This document shows, piece after piece, positions 63,341 through 64,000 of a stretch of DNA of 64,000 bases. Made by a program: the position numbers and the translations under genes. Positions within the stretch are counted from its first letter, which is position 1, and the number at the start of each line of letters is the position of its first letter. The stretch is from Paraktedonobacter carboxidivorans. GTDB taxonomy: Bacteria; Chloroflexota; Ktedonobacteria; Ktedonobacterales; Ktedonobacteraceae. The notes under the pieces were generated by a model that was not told the DNA's origin, made no database searches, and was given only the letters and a program-made list of their open reading frames with translations. Location of the stretch: positions 40,459 to 104,458 of the forward strand of contig JBEVTI010000017.1 in NCBI GenBank assembly GCA_041156125.1. The letters are read 5' to 3'.

Positions 63341-64000
63341 ATGGAACTGAAGAACAAGGGTGTTCTGGTCACAGGAGGTGCCTCTGGTCTGGGCGCGGCC
63401 TGTGTGCGCTTGCTGGCGGAAAATGGGGCAAAAGTGGTCATCGCCGATTTAAATAGCGCAGGTGGCGAGAAGCTGGCAGCGGAAATCCACGCCGCTGGCG
63501 CGGACGCAGCCTTTGTCCAGACGAATGTAACCAGCGAGGAATCTGCGCAAGCGGCTGTACGGACTGCTGTTGAGCAGTATGGTGGCTTGCATATTTTGAT
63601 TAATTGCGCGGGCATCGGCGTGGCGGAGAGAGTTGTAGGTAAAAGCGGGGTTCATAGTCTGGAAAGCTTTCAGAAAGTCATCAGCGTCAACCTGATCGGC
63701 ACATTTAACGCTATCCGCCTGGCCAGCGCAGCCATGGCCACAAACGAACCAAACGCGGGTGGAGAGCGCGGCGTGATTATCAACACTGCCTCTGTCGCAG
63801 CCTTTGATGGCCAGATCGGCCAGGCCGCGTACTCTGCCTCTAAAGGTGGCATTGTCGCCATGACCTTGCCTATCGCGCGCGAACTGGCCCGCTACGGTAT
63901 CCGTGTCATGACCATTGCACCAGGAATTTTTGAGACTCCCCTGCTGGGTAACCTGCCCGAACCAGCACGCATTTCTCTTGGTCAACAAGTTCCCTTCCCT
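63341..64000 (+). CDS. SDR oxidoreductase (3-hydroxyacyl-CoA dehydrogenase type 2-like), partial
   Basis: The frame is open from an ATG at 63341 to the right edge (220 codons). TGGASGLG (11-18) binds the cofactor, NCAG (88-91) is the structural motif, and Ser151, Tyr164 and Lys168 (YSASK) form the catalytic triad. PGIFETPLLG continues the family. It resembles human HSD17B10-type enzymes, which oxidise short 3-hydroxyacyl-CoAs or steroids with NAD+. AAAGGG lies 8 bases before the ATG. The C-terminus is outside the window. Confidence 0.9.
   Translation, partial: MELKNKGVLVTGGASGLGAACVRLLAENGAKVVIADLNSAGGEKLAAEIHAAGADAAFVQTNVTSEESAQAAVRTAVEQYGGLHILINCAGIGVAERVVGKSGVHSLESFQKVISVNLIGTFNAIRLASAAMATNEPNAGGERGVIINTASVAAFDGQIGQAAYSASKGGIVAMTLPIARELARYGIRVMTIAPGIFETPLLGNLPEPARISLGQQVPFP

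Overview
The window looks like a chromosomal segment of a filamentous or spore-forming Chloroflexota bacterium, most likely class Ktedonobacteria. This is inferred from gene content rather than a marker gene: several Ser/Thr kinases and a PP2C phosphatase, WD40 and TPR fusions, a TM2/low-complexity protein, a split nuo cluster, a YyaL-type DUF255 protein, a stand-alone methylmalonyl-CoA mutase large subunit, frequent TTG starts and a moderate G+C content. I recognise about 56 protein genes and 2 tRNA genes. There is no rRNA, no CRISPR array, no prophage and no recognisable transposase.

Layout. 1-8.3 kb: partial YxxD-repeat lipoprotein, zinc-ribbon membrane protein, nitroreductase, a GCS2-type ligase, a two-gene acyl-CoA dehydrogenase/APH-like phosphotransferase operon, and the DUF255 thioredoxin-like protein. 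9-15.7 kb: TM2 and DUF2752 membrane proteins, AlkA-type glycosylase, a J-domain/WD40-like fusion, glycosyltransferase 2, D-2-hydroxyacid dehydrogenase with a MITE-like element at its stop codon, histidine phosphatase and a small unknown protein. 15.7-18.1 kb: groES-groEL and a small Cys-rich protein on the minus strand. 18.4-24.2 kb: biotin carrier protein, O-methyltransferase, methylmalonyl-CoA mutase large subunit, murI, a PAP2-like membrane protein and corA. 24.3-28.4 kb: nuoA-nuoC-small membrane protein-nuoD-nuoH, with no nuoB. 28.7-35 kb: a receptor-like PP2C phosphatase, a TPR Ser/Thr kinase and an MFS transporter. 35.3-41.4 kb: recO, tRNA-Cys, tRNA-Gly, and two large overlapping genes with helicase-associated (Helicase_C_3-like) domains, one also carrying a SWIM zinc finger. 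41.6-49.3 kb: small membrane protein, ogt, pterin dehydratase, VOC protein, UbiA prenyltransferase, tautomerase, ECF-like sigma factor, lipid kinase and an AI-2E family permease. 49.7-55.2 kb: a truncated WD40-like remnant, a MarR/cupin/hydrolase cassette, YceI, a second Ser/Thr kinase and a small unknown protein. 55.8-62.9 kb: MerR and LacI regulators, a sugar ABC importer without its ATPase, and two genes of which the first looks like the C-terminal half of a GH42-type beta-galactosidase. 63.3 kb to the edge: a partial SDR dehydrogenase.

The most distinctive non-coding signal is a set of long, mostly perfect inverted repeats (stems of 17-31 bp) between genes. Five of the six convergent gene pairs have one. 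They include a loopless 62-bp perfect palindrome at 42097-42158. A separate 164-bp palindromic element at 14374-14537 has 22-bp terminal inverted repeats and a 6-bp target duplication, so it looks like a MITE rather than a terminator. Dense operator arrays are visible in front of the MarR and LacI regulators.

The best candidates for undescribed biology are the motorless helicase-associated/SWIM gene pair (36.5-41.4 kb), the receptor-like PP2C whose sensor appears to be a dead trypsin fold (28.7-31.2 kb), and the orphan GH42 C-terminal protein coupled to an unknown protein (61.3-62.9 kb). All functions come from reading the sequence; no database search was run.
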